Below, one piece after another: positions 44,929 to 55,469 of a stretch of 64,000 nt of DNA (positions are counted from its first letter, which is position 1; each line of letters begins with the position of its first letter). The notes under the pieces are model-generated. The model ran no database searches. It saw nothing but the letters and a program-made list of their open reading frames with translations, and had not been told where the DNA came from. This stretch comes from Microbotryum silenes-acaulis (Eukaryota > Basidiomycota > Microbotryomycetes > Microbotryales > Microbotryaceae), in assembly GCA_003665825.1 (NCBI GenBank), contig QPFY01000005.1, positions 868,001 through 932,000 of the forward strand. The letters run 5' to 3'. Both the position numbers and the translations under genes were made by a program.

Positions 44929-45688
44929 TCATTCGTCCTAAGGACATGGGCAACGCTTTGTTCGTCGAATATCGGGAGCAAACCATGACTTCGACCACCG
45001 ACACCCTCGCTCGAAGAGCTTTTCGCTTCCTATTGATCACACCTCACCGGTTCCGCTTCCGCTTCCAACCACGGCTTATTCTGTACCTCGCATATCTGTA
45101 TTGATACCTTTCTACGAACGATTAGCTTTTTATTTGGTTGTACCATCATTTGCATTATTCTCTGATTTGTTATTTCACTTGGTCCCCACTCGAATATTAT
45201 GCTGTCAAGCGTGCTCACTTGCGAGTAAAAGGAGGTCAAGGCCAAGAGATTGATGACCTAATCACCTAACGGATCCTGCGTTTCGTGTTCGAAAAAAGTT
45301 ATTCAATTGCCGCGCAGAAGGTGACGTGAACAAAGGGCGAGCTCGCAAGGATTTTAGGGGCTCGCATGGTAACACTCGCATACCTCGTTCGAGCATGCCG
45401 AATGTCACCAATGCCACATTCCGAGAGTTGTTCTTGAAACGGATGAAACGTGTAGCTCTGTACACGGTGGGAATCTTCATTGCGAGTTACTTCACAAAAC
45501 GTCCATTTTAAGGGGCTCGAAAATCATGGCGTCTGACAAAGGGAAGTCCGTATCGAAAGAGGTCAAGGCTGTTATACTGGAAGAGGATCTGTCGTCCATC
45601 CAGATAGGGGTCAACGAGATGGAAAGGGTAAAGAAAGGGGCGGGTAGTCATGGAACATGAGACGAGAGCACTAAGAAAGTGTTTGGGA
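44929..45688. other. Intergenic, no confident gene
   Basis: A 61-codon plus-strand frame (45326-45511) with a hydrophobic patch (RVALYTVGIFIASYF) is the only mild signal and is not supported further. Confidence 0.4.
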
Positions 45689-47915
45689 TCAAACTTGAGG
45701 CTGCGGGCACGTCTGCTGAGGTAACGACGAGGGCGCATCGCGACCGGTGACTTGGTACCAGAACTGAACGAGCTTAAGGATATTGGATCTCTCTGCCGAG
45801 GTATTGGGACCTGTAGGGTGAATATTGATTGACTGAATCAGAAACCTTCGGCGCCGGAAGATTGCAGAAGGATGAGGGTCAAGTGTTGCCCACCGTTGGG
45901 ATAGTAAATCGAATAGGCGTCATCGTGGATGACATACGACGAGCATGGGGTATCGTGGGTGAACAAGCTCCAAGCCATGACGCCGACTGCGAACTCGCGA
46001 CGAAGTCAGCTCGAGACGTTCGCGCAACACAGGGGCTCATCACTGTCGCTCGTCAACTGACCGCTCTGGTAGTTGTACAGCAAGTTCAAGTAGGCACCAA
46101 AGTCTGCTCCACCATTATTGGGAGTCCAATCCATCTCGCCGATGAGGAAGACCTTGCCATTGCTGTGCGCGATGTCGACTTGGCGCTTGAAGAGGGCAAT
46201 GTTGCGAGGGTAGGCGTGGTCGGTGACAATGTCGACGTAAGGGGACGTGACACCAGGTGCGACGGCCTTGGCTGTTGGTGGCAGTGGAGAATGGCAAGTT
46301 GAAGAATGAGTGTGCGACAGCAGAGTTGGTTCGGCGGGAAGGGAGAGCTCACTGGTATAGCTGCGGTGTGAGACGAAGGAAGCTGGGGCGTAAATTGGAG
46401 TAATCTTTTAAGATGGATATTGAACCCGAGTCATGACTCACTTGTAGAATCCGTCCGTGCCATCCATGAACAAAGCTTGAGGTGCCAGAGACTTGACGTA
46501 CTTTGCGATGTCCTCAGTGAAAGACAGGGGTGGAAAGCCTTCCTTGCCCATGTAAGCCCCGAATTCGTTGCCATCCTCGATGATGGCGATGGTGGGGTCT
46601 TCCCCGTAGGCGAGGCCGTTGTATTGATTGACCCTCGTCAATACTTTGTTTGCGGCAAGGGCGCGATTATCAGTATGAAGAATCTAGGTTACGGATAAAG
46701 AACCGGAAAGAATCACACCACTTACGAAACTTGATGTACCGCTTGAAGGCGCGTCGCACCTGCCTGTCGGTGAAAAACTGCGCTCCGGCGTTGTCGGTTG
46801 GGACGTTGAGCCACCTCAGGAACGTGTACTTGCCGCCATGGTAGTAGTCATAGTTGTCGGTGAGTGGGAGAATGACTTTGAGTCCGTACTCGCCGGCGGC
46901 GTAGATGACGTAGTCGTGGATGTCAAGTTGCTCGTCTGTGCCGTACATGTGCAAGCTAGGCTGGACGGCCTGAGGGAAACCAGTACTGATCCCACACGAG
47001 TTGAGGCGGATAGTGTTGGCGCCCATGGCAACCGCAGCAGCCAGAGCCTCGCCTGAGGAGATTAGCGTTAAATGGCCGATGCCGCGAATCAATCACGGCG
47101 AGCGGCAGAAAGTCACCAAGTCAGGAAGGTCGCAGAGTACTCACGAATACGTGACTTGTCGGTATAGTAACCGCGCGGGAGACAACTGAGATTCTCGTCG
47201 TTGCAGAGCCCTGGGTGGGAAAAGGTGTCGAGAACGGTCAGTAAAAAGGAAAAGATTGCAGCGTGATTCACAACGTGGATCACAAATTCGCTTCATGAAA
47301 GCGCACAGTAGATATCTGGGAGTCAGGGCTCAAGGAATATAGTTTCAGTAATCTTTCTGGTAAGACCTTCCTGACGTACTTCAACTCACTGGGTCCGACC
47401 GGCCGGAAAGGTTCGCCATCGAGCGTGAGCCCCGTGCCTGAGGGGTCGACCTCGAGGTAGTTGCCGCTGCCTTGAACACTCGCGGGTGGTCCATCGATTA
47501 TGATGGACGCTTCTGCTTGTATCGTATCAGCAGCGCTCGCCGACGAGTTGATCGGCGCGGTACCGAGGTAATCTGTACCCTGTCCGCCCGTGGCCCGCGG
47601 GCGGACTGCGAAGTTGCGAGCGCTGCTCGCCGATGAAACAGCGGTTCCCAGAGGGGGCAAACCGAGGAAGTCTGGTGCCGGTTCGACAAATTCGAGATCT
47701 CGCTCAAGATTTCGCTTTCGCAAGTCGAACGAGATGCGATCGCCGTTCGAGTCGCGCCAGACGCCACGCAAGAGCTCCGCCTGGGCTCGGACTCGTTTGG
47801 GGCAGCTGCGGTTCCAGGGCTGGACCGTATCGTCTAACCTCGACGCGGCTTCGTACCATGAGGCAGCAGCGCCGTGGACGAGGATAGAAACGAGCAACAA
47901 TTGTGAGTGCAGCAT
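45689..47915 (-). CDS. Secreted GH5-family glycoside hydrolase, paralogue 1
   Basis: The signal peptide (MLHSQLLLVSILVHGAAASW) is followed by about 150 residues of unconserved linker, then LTLDGEPFRPVGPNIYWLCNDEN. The barrel includes IREALAAAVAMGANTIRL, LPLTDNYDYYHGGKYTFLRW, IIEDGNEFGAY (acid/base Glu in GNE) and KVFLIGEMDWTP (nucleophile Glu in GEM). A C-terminal part has MAWSLFTHD and ends QQTCPQPQV. These blocks fit fungal GH5 endo-beta-mannanase-like enzymes; substrate is not certain. Exons seen include 47915-47390, 47315-47307 (9 nt), 47210-47145, one starting near 47053, and a last one near 45790-45689. The gene is a tandem duplicate of the one at 49118-51225. Confidence 0.88.
47307..47315 (-). 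other. Nine-nucleotide micro-exon in GH5 paralogue 1
   Basis: Exon 1 ends GPA in phase 1 before GTGAGT. ATATCTACT (47315-47307), flanked by cccag and GTGCGC, supplies IY and the first base of Trp; the next exon (from 47210) begins GGCTCTGC. The joined product reads GPNIYWLCNDEN, the expected GH5 strand. Confidence 0.8.
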
Positions 47916-49117
47916 GGTGGCTGTTCCCCGTGAGCGGTGACTGTGACTCCAAGAAAAAGGGGTATCGACTGGAGATGACACGGCTCGTCTCGAGAAAGAT
48001 AGGGGCAGATTGCAGACGTGAATCTGGCGCTGTTGGTCGACGTCAGGGACCCAGACAGAATACTAAGGACCGAGAAGGAAAGGTGGTGCGTCGAGGTTGG
48101 TGATAGCACGAACGAGTTGGATGAGAGCGAGATGAAAATCGCAACAAGGCCAACAGTAAAGCACAGGAAGATCTCGAGAGGGTTGGCTAAGCCGCTAGTA
48201 GGTTTGGGGTGCCTCTAGGCCGCGGCTGAATCTCGGAACCGGCAAGTGGAGGCACTAAGCTCCTACACCACAGGTGGAGATACTAAGCTCCTACACCATA
48301 GATCGACAAAGAGAATCACTTCGGAGTTACGAGCGCATTGATGTCCCGGAAGTTAGCGTGGTTTTTGAGTGAACGACATGACCCATGAAAGAGGCTGACG
48401 CACGATACAGTGCCTCTCTTGGACTGCAAGGATCTGCCGTTCCTCGACGTGCCTAACCCTCGAGCGCCATCCTCGCAATGCGAAGTAGCCGCGAAGTAGC
48501 CGAGCAAGAGGGGATCCACACGTCTTGTGATGAAAAGCTGGTACACTCAGGAGTCACTCGTCTAGCGCGTAGATCTGGGCCAATAGTCCTCCCAGATGAA
48601 ACAGCGTCGATGTGTTGGGTCCCTGCCAAGCACTTGTTGCCTACTCGGGGTTTTGCTTGGGAAGCGCGGGATTCGGGACATCATAGGCTTCAGATGCGCG
48701 GAGTGTTCCGATACTCGAAAGTCCGAATAAGGGTTTCCAGACGAAGCTGACCGTGACCGATGGAACTGGCAAACATTATTTCACGCGTCGGCAGCACTCG
48801 GCAGTTTGCACGAGGTGTTGGCGATGTTCAGCTATGAGGTATCTCACGTCGGCTCTCCGGCCCCAGCTTGACCGCCGCGAAGCGATCCGCGTCCGTGCGC
48901 TCACGCCTGGAATTACCTTTGCATGGCATGGGATTCGTAGTTGTGATCGATTCTAAGGGTAAAGATAAGAATATATCCAGAGTCTGAGTGAAGGAGTAAC
49001 GATAATAAAAACTTCAGATCGAGCCTCGGAATGCAACGGGCGTGGGAAAAGGGCAATATCCGACAGCTGACTCCAGGCAAAGTCGGTCAGGTGGTTGGTA
49101 AGAAGATCGTGAAGGAA
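47916..49117. other. Intergenic between GH5 paralogues
   Basis: About 1.2 kb with no conserved coding frame. It would contain the promoter of paralogue 1 and the 3' UTR of paralogue 2. A short near-duplicate (aagctcctacacca, twice, at about 48258 and 48285) is present. Confidence 0.5.
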
Positions 49118-51225
49118 TCAAAACACCTCTTGGGGGCATGCTTGAACAGGAAGGACCGCGGGGACCGCGCGACCTGTCACGCGGTAGAACCACTGCACGA
49201 GCAACCAGATGTTCTGCTTTTCCTCCGGCGTGTTTGGACCTGCGAGGACATGCAAGGAACGGCGGAACGGCGATGAGTAGGCACATCGACCATTATGTCC
49301 ATAGGGCTCACAACTTACCATCGGGGTAATAAATGGAATAGCTATCGTTGTGAAGGACGTAGTCCGAGCACTGTGAGTCGTGTGTGAAAAGGCTCCAGAC
49401 GAGCACACCGACTATGTAGCACATCAAGTAGTAGCGCGAGTCAACACATGCGAGTGAAATACCTCGATGATTCTTACCGTTTGGATACTTGTCGAGGACT
49501 TCCAGGTAGTCGGTCAACTTCGCATTAGTGGCGCCCGTGGGCAGCCAGTTCATTTCGCCGAGGAGGAAGACCTTGCTTGCGGATGTGGCGAGTTGCGCTT
49601 GTGTTCGGAACAGGTTAATATCTCGAGGGTATGGGTGGTCCGTGACGATATCGACGTGAGGTGACAGCAAACCTGGAGCCGTGGCTTTTGCTGAACGACC
49701 ATCAACCGACGGGTGGGAGAATGTGTCAGCTCGGACATATGCCACGCGCCCGGCAGGAAGATGGCTTACTGGACCAGCTGCGATGATAAGACTTGCTCTG
49801 TCAGTCCTACGCGCCCTCAAACTTTAAAACTTGTGGACCTACTTGTAGATACCATCCGTGCCGTCCATGACCAAGGCCAGGGGCGCCAGTTGCTTGATGC
49901 GCTGCGCAACCCGATCCGTCCAATTGAGGGGTGGGTAACCTTCTTTCCCCATGTAGGCACCCAATTCGTTGCCGGTTTCGATGATCGAGACAGTAGGATC
50001 TTCACCGTAGGAAATGTTATTGTACCGATTGACCCTGCCTAGAACTGAGCGTGCGAGACGGAGATGGATCAGTATCCCGTGGCGTGGTCTGTGTGCAACG
50101 TCTACGCACCCCACTTGGCGTAGCGCAAGTAAACTTGAATCGGTCTCTCATCGGCGAAGAAGCGCGCTCCGGCATCGTCGGTTGGTTCCCCGAGCCAACG
50201 CAGGATTGTATACTTGCCACCGTGGTAGTAGTCGTAGTTGTCGGTCAAGGTCAGAATCACCTTGACTGCGCAACGCATCCCAATATCAGGAATGGCCAAA
50301 TAGGACCCGAGAAAACGATACTTACGGCCGTACCGTCCAGCGGCCCAAATCGCATAGTCATGGATGTCCATCCCATCATCATCAGCATAGTGATGAAGAT
50401 CAGGCTGAATCGCATCATGGAAGCCAAGCGAGGTTCCGCAGGAGCCGATTCGCACTGTGTTGGCACCCATCGCGACCGCGGCGGCTAAGGCTTCTCGAAC
50501 TCGTGTTTTATCGGTAGGGTAGCCTTTGGGCCGTCCTTCGATGTTTTCGTCGTTGCAAAGCCCTATGATGACACGTGGAGCAGTCGTTAGGAGACGTACT
50601 AATAGCCAGCACGAGAACGAAGAGGAGGCAATGCGCGTCACGGTCCGTGCGTGTGAGTTTTGCAACGGACAGTAAATGTCTGGTGGATATTGACATCAGT
50701 ACATTCAGACCGATTGAATTTGAAAGAAGATCTGACATTTGACTCACTGATCCCCACAGGTCTGAAAGGCTCGTCGTCCAACAGCAGTCCCGTACGCGTG
50801 TCGTCAAGGGTGAGATAGCTATCGCTCCGCGGAAGCGTTCCAGGACCACTAATGACGATCGGCTCTTCACTTGGAGGAGGGTGAGGGTGCTCGCAACCAT
50901 CAGCACATGGCTGCAGTCCACTTTGATCACCAACCTCGACATTGGCTCTGACGCTGACGCTAACACCCGAGGGGACCGCGGGGGACCGTTTACCGAGCCC
51001 CACAATTTTCGACATTTGATTTGGCGCAGACGAAGCGAGGAGGTGACCACCGCGGGGAGCATCGAAGGTATCAGCAAAACGCCTCATCAAAGCATTGGTA
51101 TGTGCCAAGCCGCGGAAACGCCGAGGACGAGTACAGTCACCGTTGTTGTAAACCTCGGGGGTTACAGCGGTGACGAGTTGACTAAGGAGGCCGAGGCCGA
51201 ACCAGAGCTGGCGCGAGTAGCGCAT
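49118..51225 (-). CDS. Secreted GH5-family glycoside hydrolase, paralogue 2
   Basis: The signal peptide MRYSRQLWFGLGLLSQLVTA opens a divergent linker with PHPPPSEEP, then LLLDDEPFRPVGINIYWLCNDENIEG. Barrel blocks mirror paralogue 1: VREALAAAVAMGANTVRI, LTLTDNYDYYHGGKYTILRW, SIIETGNELGAY (acid/base Glu) and KVFLLGEMNWLP (nucleophile Glu). The end is VPAVLPVQACPQEVF. Exon structure is parallel, including a 9-nt exon at 50679-50671. An extra intron splits GRYGRK from VILTLTDN. Both catalytic acids are intact, so both copies are probably active. The linkers have diverged more than the barrels. Confidence 0.88.
50671..50679 (-). other. Nine-nucleotide micro-exon in GH5 paralogue 2
   Basis: ACATTTACT, flanked by caccag and GTCCGT, occupies the same position and phase as the 9-nt exon of paralogue 1 and yields NIYW after joining. 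It was therefore present before the duplication. Confidence 0.8.
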
Positions 51226-51407
51226 GTGGCGCCTGCGATGGACAGGGTCAGGGGGGTGTGGAAAGGATCGTTGTGTCTCGTGGTAAGCGGCGCTCGAGGG
51301 AGGAAAGAGTGAAACGATAGGATTTGGGGTATGATGAGTCGAAGCGAGGTAGGAACACGACGAGGGAACTGTAAGAGGGAAAGAGAGAAGCGAAGCCTAG
51401 AGACCCA

Positions 51408-51468
51408 CATAGCAAAAAAGCCCCCCTGAAAGGGGATGATCCCATTTCAGGGGGAGGTTTTTGCTATG
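51408..51468. repeat. 61-bp hairpin-forming inverted repeat
   Basis: catagcaaaaa at the left and tttttgctatg at the right pair perfectly; the inner arms (ccccctgaaa/tttcaggggg) pair with one short bulge around a loop of about 13 bases. It lies between the GH5 paralogue 2 start and the CTNNBL1 stop. It could be a small transposon remnant, a transcript-end hairpin or a regulatory palindrome. Confidence 0.8.
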
Positions 51469-51607
51469 CACGCCGCAGCAGTACTCGCCTTTCACCATAA
51501 GGGGCGACCCTTCGCCGAATCGTTCACTCGGCGGTATTTCCTCTCATCAGGACCTGGAGAAATTTTTCAGCATGCGTCATAAAAAACCACGCGGATGGTT
51601 TCATTAC

Positions 51608-54069
51608 TCATTCGAGGCTCTTCAAGTACTCGATCAAGTTCTTCAGAATCTCCCTCTGCTCCTCTGCTTCATCGATCTCTGATCCTTCCTTCTCCTCGGT
51701 CTTGGCCGCCCCTTCACCAATGTTGTCCCTGTACTCGGATAGAACGCGAATGATGTCGTCGAAAGACTTGTTTCTCCGTGCGAGCATCATCAGGATGTGC
51801 TCTCTGGCCTGTAAGAGCGAGGTCCGCAAGGCAAGGGTCAGCAAAATAGCAACGACTGAGATGCCTTCGGCACCAGACCTACGCCATCATCTTCCATCGT
51901 CATCCAAGCCAAAATATAATCAATCAACTGCAGACTGAACAAGCCCCTTTCGAGCTTCTCGAGGTACAGCTCGTCCTCGTCCAATTCGCCGAATCCATCA
52001 TCCCCATCTCCAGCATTGACGCGCGCCTCGGTCTCCTCCCTTAGTTCGATCAGGCGGTCCAGCTTTTCATAGTCCGCTTCGACAAATTTGGAGAGTAGTC
52101 GAAGTCGTTGAGGCGAGTCGGATGCGAGAGATGTCAGGAGGGAGGAGAGGATCGACAAAAGGTGCTCGGTCGATTCGCGTGTCAATTGCCCTGACGCCTT
52201 TTTGGACGCTCCCTGTAAGACACATCACGCACTCGAAGAGGTCAGCTGAAGCCCACAAAGTTGCCAAATAAATTGCGCAGTCACCCACCTTGCTCATGAA
52301 AGTCGTGAACAACACCTTGAGACCCAACACCTCAACGAACTCGATACACAGCTCCATGCCCGCAAAGCCTTGCAGCGCATGATCGAGCGTCTTGATCGCC
52401 CTCGTTTTGGACAGCCTTTTCTCCTTGAGCATCAAGCACATCAACTCAATCCCTTCACCTTGCATGAACACTTGTTTGACGGTTGGTTCGGAAAGGGACG
52501 AGCACAGGATGTCGAAGATGTTTTCCATGAACTCGGTTTCGTCCGCGCCGGAAGGGTCGCGGCGGCGATAGGTCTGCGATCAAGCTTTTCCAGTCAGTCG
52601 TTAGATAGGGCCTATCTTTGGATCCCAAAAATGTAACTCGCCGAAAGAATCTTGAGCAATGCATCGACATGACCTTGTTCAGCCAAAGTCTTCCGCCCCT
52701 CGGCCACACCGTCCACGGGCAGGGAAAGCAACAGCGAGAGCATCTCGGCGGCGTAAAATCGGTTCTGATCCCAGTCGGCGGGTTTCTTGTCCATTGATAG
52801 GCGTTTGACGAGATACGATAATAGGGTGGCCGTAGGGGCCAAGAGCGATGTGGCGATTACCGGTGTCAAAGAGATGAAGTTTTCGAGGAGACCTGTGGAC
52901 GAACCGGATTCGCGTGAGCTGCTCATTCCTCCGGCATTGAGCAATCGTCGGATGACGAACCTAATATATGGAACACTCCCCCTCGCTCGGACTCATCCTC
53001 TTCATTCAATCTCGCCAGCCCCGAGACGGCCAAATCGACGATGCCGAACTGAATCAGACTCTCGACCAACTTCTTGGTCGCCTCGAGTTTCCGTTCACTG
53101 CCTCCTTCATCCCCACCCTCCTCCTCGTCGTCATCCTCATCCAATGATTCCGGGTCGAGCCATTCTTCAAGCACTTCGACGACGGCGTTAGAGACGTCGG
53201 TATTCTCGTGGGAGAGTAGGTCGGCCAAGGACTCTGGGGTGTTAAGTTCGATGAGGATGGGGTACGAGAGGGCGGGGAAGGACGAGAGCACGAGCAAGGC
53301 GTTGAGAGCCTCGATGAGGGTGAATTCCGAGTCGACGAATCTGCGAGTGGGATTCAAGAGCTATCAGCATGCATCAACACCGAATAGTCTTTGAAAAGTG
53401 CTGCGCACTTTGTTGGGTCTGTGGGGAACTTTGTCCTCAACCGCCGGTTCTCGTCAATGGCCTTTTCGAGCGCGAGCAGTTGTCGTCGTACGCCTGGAGC
53501 TGTCAACTCGCCACTGGCTGCGAACTTGTCATCCGCCTTGTCCATCATATTCAGGACCTCCTTTTGAACCGAGTTGAGTCCTCCGCCGCTGTTCTCGACC
53601 GATGATCAGAGGGGGGTTCAGTGAACCTTGCCGGGCTGGATGCTCGCAGGCGAACCGCACGAGACGACTCACAAGAACCTTCCATCCTCATCCTCTTCAG
53701 CAAAATAGTCGGCATCATTCCCGGGTGCGAATTCTCCATCCGGAGCGCCCTCGTTGTCCCCGTCCTGATCATGATCGTCGTCGTCGGATCGATCTCGGAT
53801 CGTGACCGAAGCCTTGCCCTTGCCTTTACCATTCGTATTCGCGCTCGTTGCGGCAGGAGGTGCTCCATTGGTGGGATTGGGGTCGGCCTTGTGCTGCTTG
53901 AAGGATGACATGTCGGGTGTAGGAGCCTCGAGCTTGCGTTTGGTGCTAGCTGCCGCTCCGGACGGAGGCAGTGGGGGCCGCTGTCATGAGCACCACAGGG
54001 TCAGCTCGACTTGATCGACGTCCCAGTGCGGTTGCTTCTATGTACCTTGAAGATGTCGTTGATGTCCAT
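51608..54069 (-). CDS. CTNNBL1: Beta-catenin-like protein 1 (armadillo-type, spliceosome-associated)
   Basis: The first exon (54069 to about 54046) encodes MDINDIFK; after an intron RPPLPPSGAAASTKRKLEAP follows, the nuclear-signal start typical of fungal members. An acidic segment (DRSDDDDHDQDGDNEGAPDG) precedes armadillo-like helices: VDSEFTLIEALNALLVLSSF, YPILIELNTPESLADLLSHE, VENFISLTPVIATSLLAPTA, FYAAEMLSLLL, MENIFDILCSSLSEPTVKQV, and ILMMLARRNKSFDDIIRVL near the end, stop at 51608. The human protein binds CDC5L/Prp19-complex components and AID. At least seven short introns interrupt the gene. Exon borders were traced by frame but not all fixed. Confidence 0.92.
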
Positions 54070-54582
54070 CGCGGGCGGGTTGATACGGGGTTCTGGTCTG
54101 AGCACGACGGACCAAAGAAGCGCTCAACGAGATCGCGAGCTACAGGACCCCAGAAAGCACCTCAGGCAGACATGGAAAGTACCACTGGGCAGGCTGGTAA
54201 GGCGCGCGCGCACAGACGTGCAGACGGCATAAGAGCCGCACTTTCGGCGGGTTGCAATCTTGCTACCAATCGTAGCAGAATAGGTCCAGGTTGCGCACGC
54301 CACTTCATTAAGTCATTTACTATGACTGCATTTGTTCGATAAAGAGTAAACCATCGGGTTCTATCGCGGGGTATTGATTGTCTAGATTTTTGAACATCTT
54401 TTGCAGAGAGAGCCTAACTCATTGCTATTAGTCTTGGTTAATTCCTTATTATGCGCGCGCGCCTAATATCTCTGTCTTTGCGTCTTCTTTCCTTCTGGGT
54501 TTCTTCTCCACGCTATTCTCATCATCTCACTCGTGTATCTCGGAGCCGAGTCGTGGAGTACCTCTTAGTCCTTGTCGTAATA
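54070..54582. other. Intergenic upstream of CTNNBL1
   Basis: Holds the CTNNBL1 promoter. No gene seen. It ends at the border of the inverted duplication. Confidence 0.5.
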
Positions 54583-55237
54583 CCCTGCACTGCGCACGCC
54601 TCCCCCCTGTCTCACTTCGCAGGCCTGGATAAGCGTGATGCGAGCCATGATCGAGACCAAGAAGCACACGGTCTTCGTGCCGAAGCTCGTTCAATCGGCG
54701 GAGTGGTGGGAGGACCGTGTTGTTACGTTGATCGTCGGGCTCTTTGGGTGGAAGCATCAGGTACCTGCGGTCGTTCGTGTGTTCGCCTCGGCCGGCTTTG
54801 TGACCCCACCGCCGGGGGTCGCAACCAAGTCGACGAGCTCAAGGCGGCCGAAGTGAGGTTTCGCCTCCAGAGCATCAAGCGCATTGTCGAGGCGATGCTC
54901 TTGGTTCCTCTGCTACGCGACAGGGCGACCCACCCGGCCACTGCAGACCCCAAGCTCGAGGCCGCTCTCCGTGCCTCGTACACTCAAGCCCACAAGATCG
55001 TCCCCGATGTCGCGACGTTCGACACGATTTACGCATCCGCCCGCCAAGTGATCTACGACGCAATCCAAGTCGTCGAAGAACGCCTCGACAAGATGATCGA
55101 TTCGACTACGCGCGATCAACTCCGCCACCAGCACACGCTCGGCGAACTGGTGAAGGGGAAATTCAAGTTCTTGCCGACCCAGGTTCTGCTTCCGGCCCTT
55201 CATGCGCTCAAGATCAAAAGTGGTCGTAGCCAAGGCA
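54583..55237 (+). repeat. 655-bp inverted repeat, left arm
   Basis: From ccctgcactgcgcac to gccaaggca this arm is the reverse complement of 55470-56124, with identical length and no difference in the parts compared base by base or in the 217-residue translation. Its flank at 54582 is unique, so this is a partial inverted copy of the longer right-hand unit. It contains VDELKAAEVRFRL and QVIYDAIQVVEERLDKMID in one frame. Confidence 0.92.
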
Positions 55238-55469
55238 TCGGACCGGTGATTATCCCTTGACACATTCGGGTGGAATTGCCACTGCATTGGAATAGCCAAG
55301 TGAGCGCTTCGTACTAACCGAAGCTCGACCCTTCCCCCCCCCCCCCCGACACTTCACAGGACTTTGCGCCGGAATTTGTAACGATGTCCTTGCGCCGTAC
55401 CGCGATCATCCTCTGGAAGGGACCGGAGGTTGCCCGAGTACTTGTCAAATGGCTCGATGGGGTCTGGAT
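55238..55469. other. 232-bp spacer of the inverted repeat, with a 14-C run
   Basis: Unique sequence between the arms. A C homopolymer lies at 55334-55347. On the minus strand the right-hand unit's open frame runs on through part of it and ends with RYKFRRKVL at 55354. Confidence 0.85.

Noticed and set aside
45829..46302. Plus-strand 157-codon frame
   Set aside because: Antisense of the GH5 paralogue 1 3' exons, which carry the nucleophile motif GEMDW.
54451..55260. A 269-codon plus-strand open frame across the left arm
   Set aside because: It fuses two different coding frames of the repeat family (the first third is out of frame with the conserved WWEDRVVTLIV block), so it is not a credible protein as it stands.
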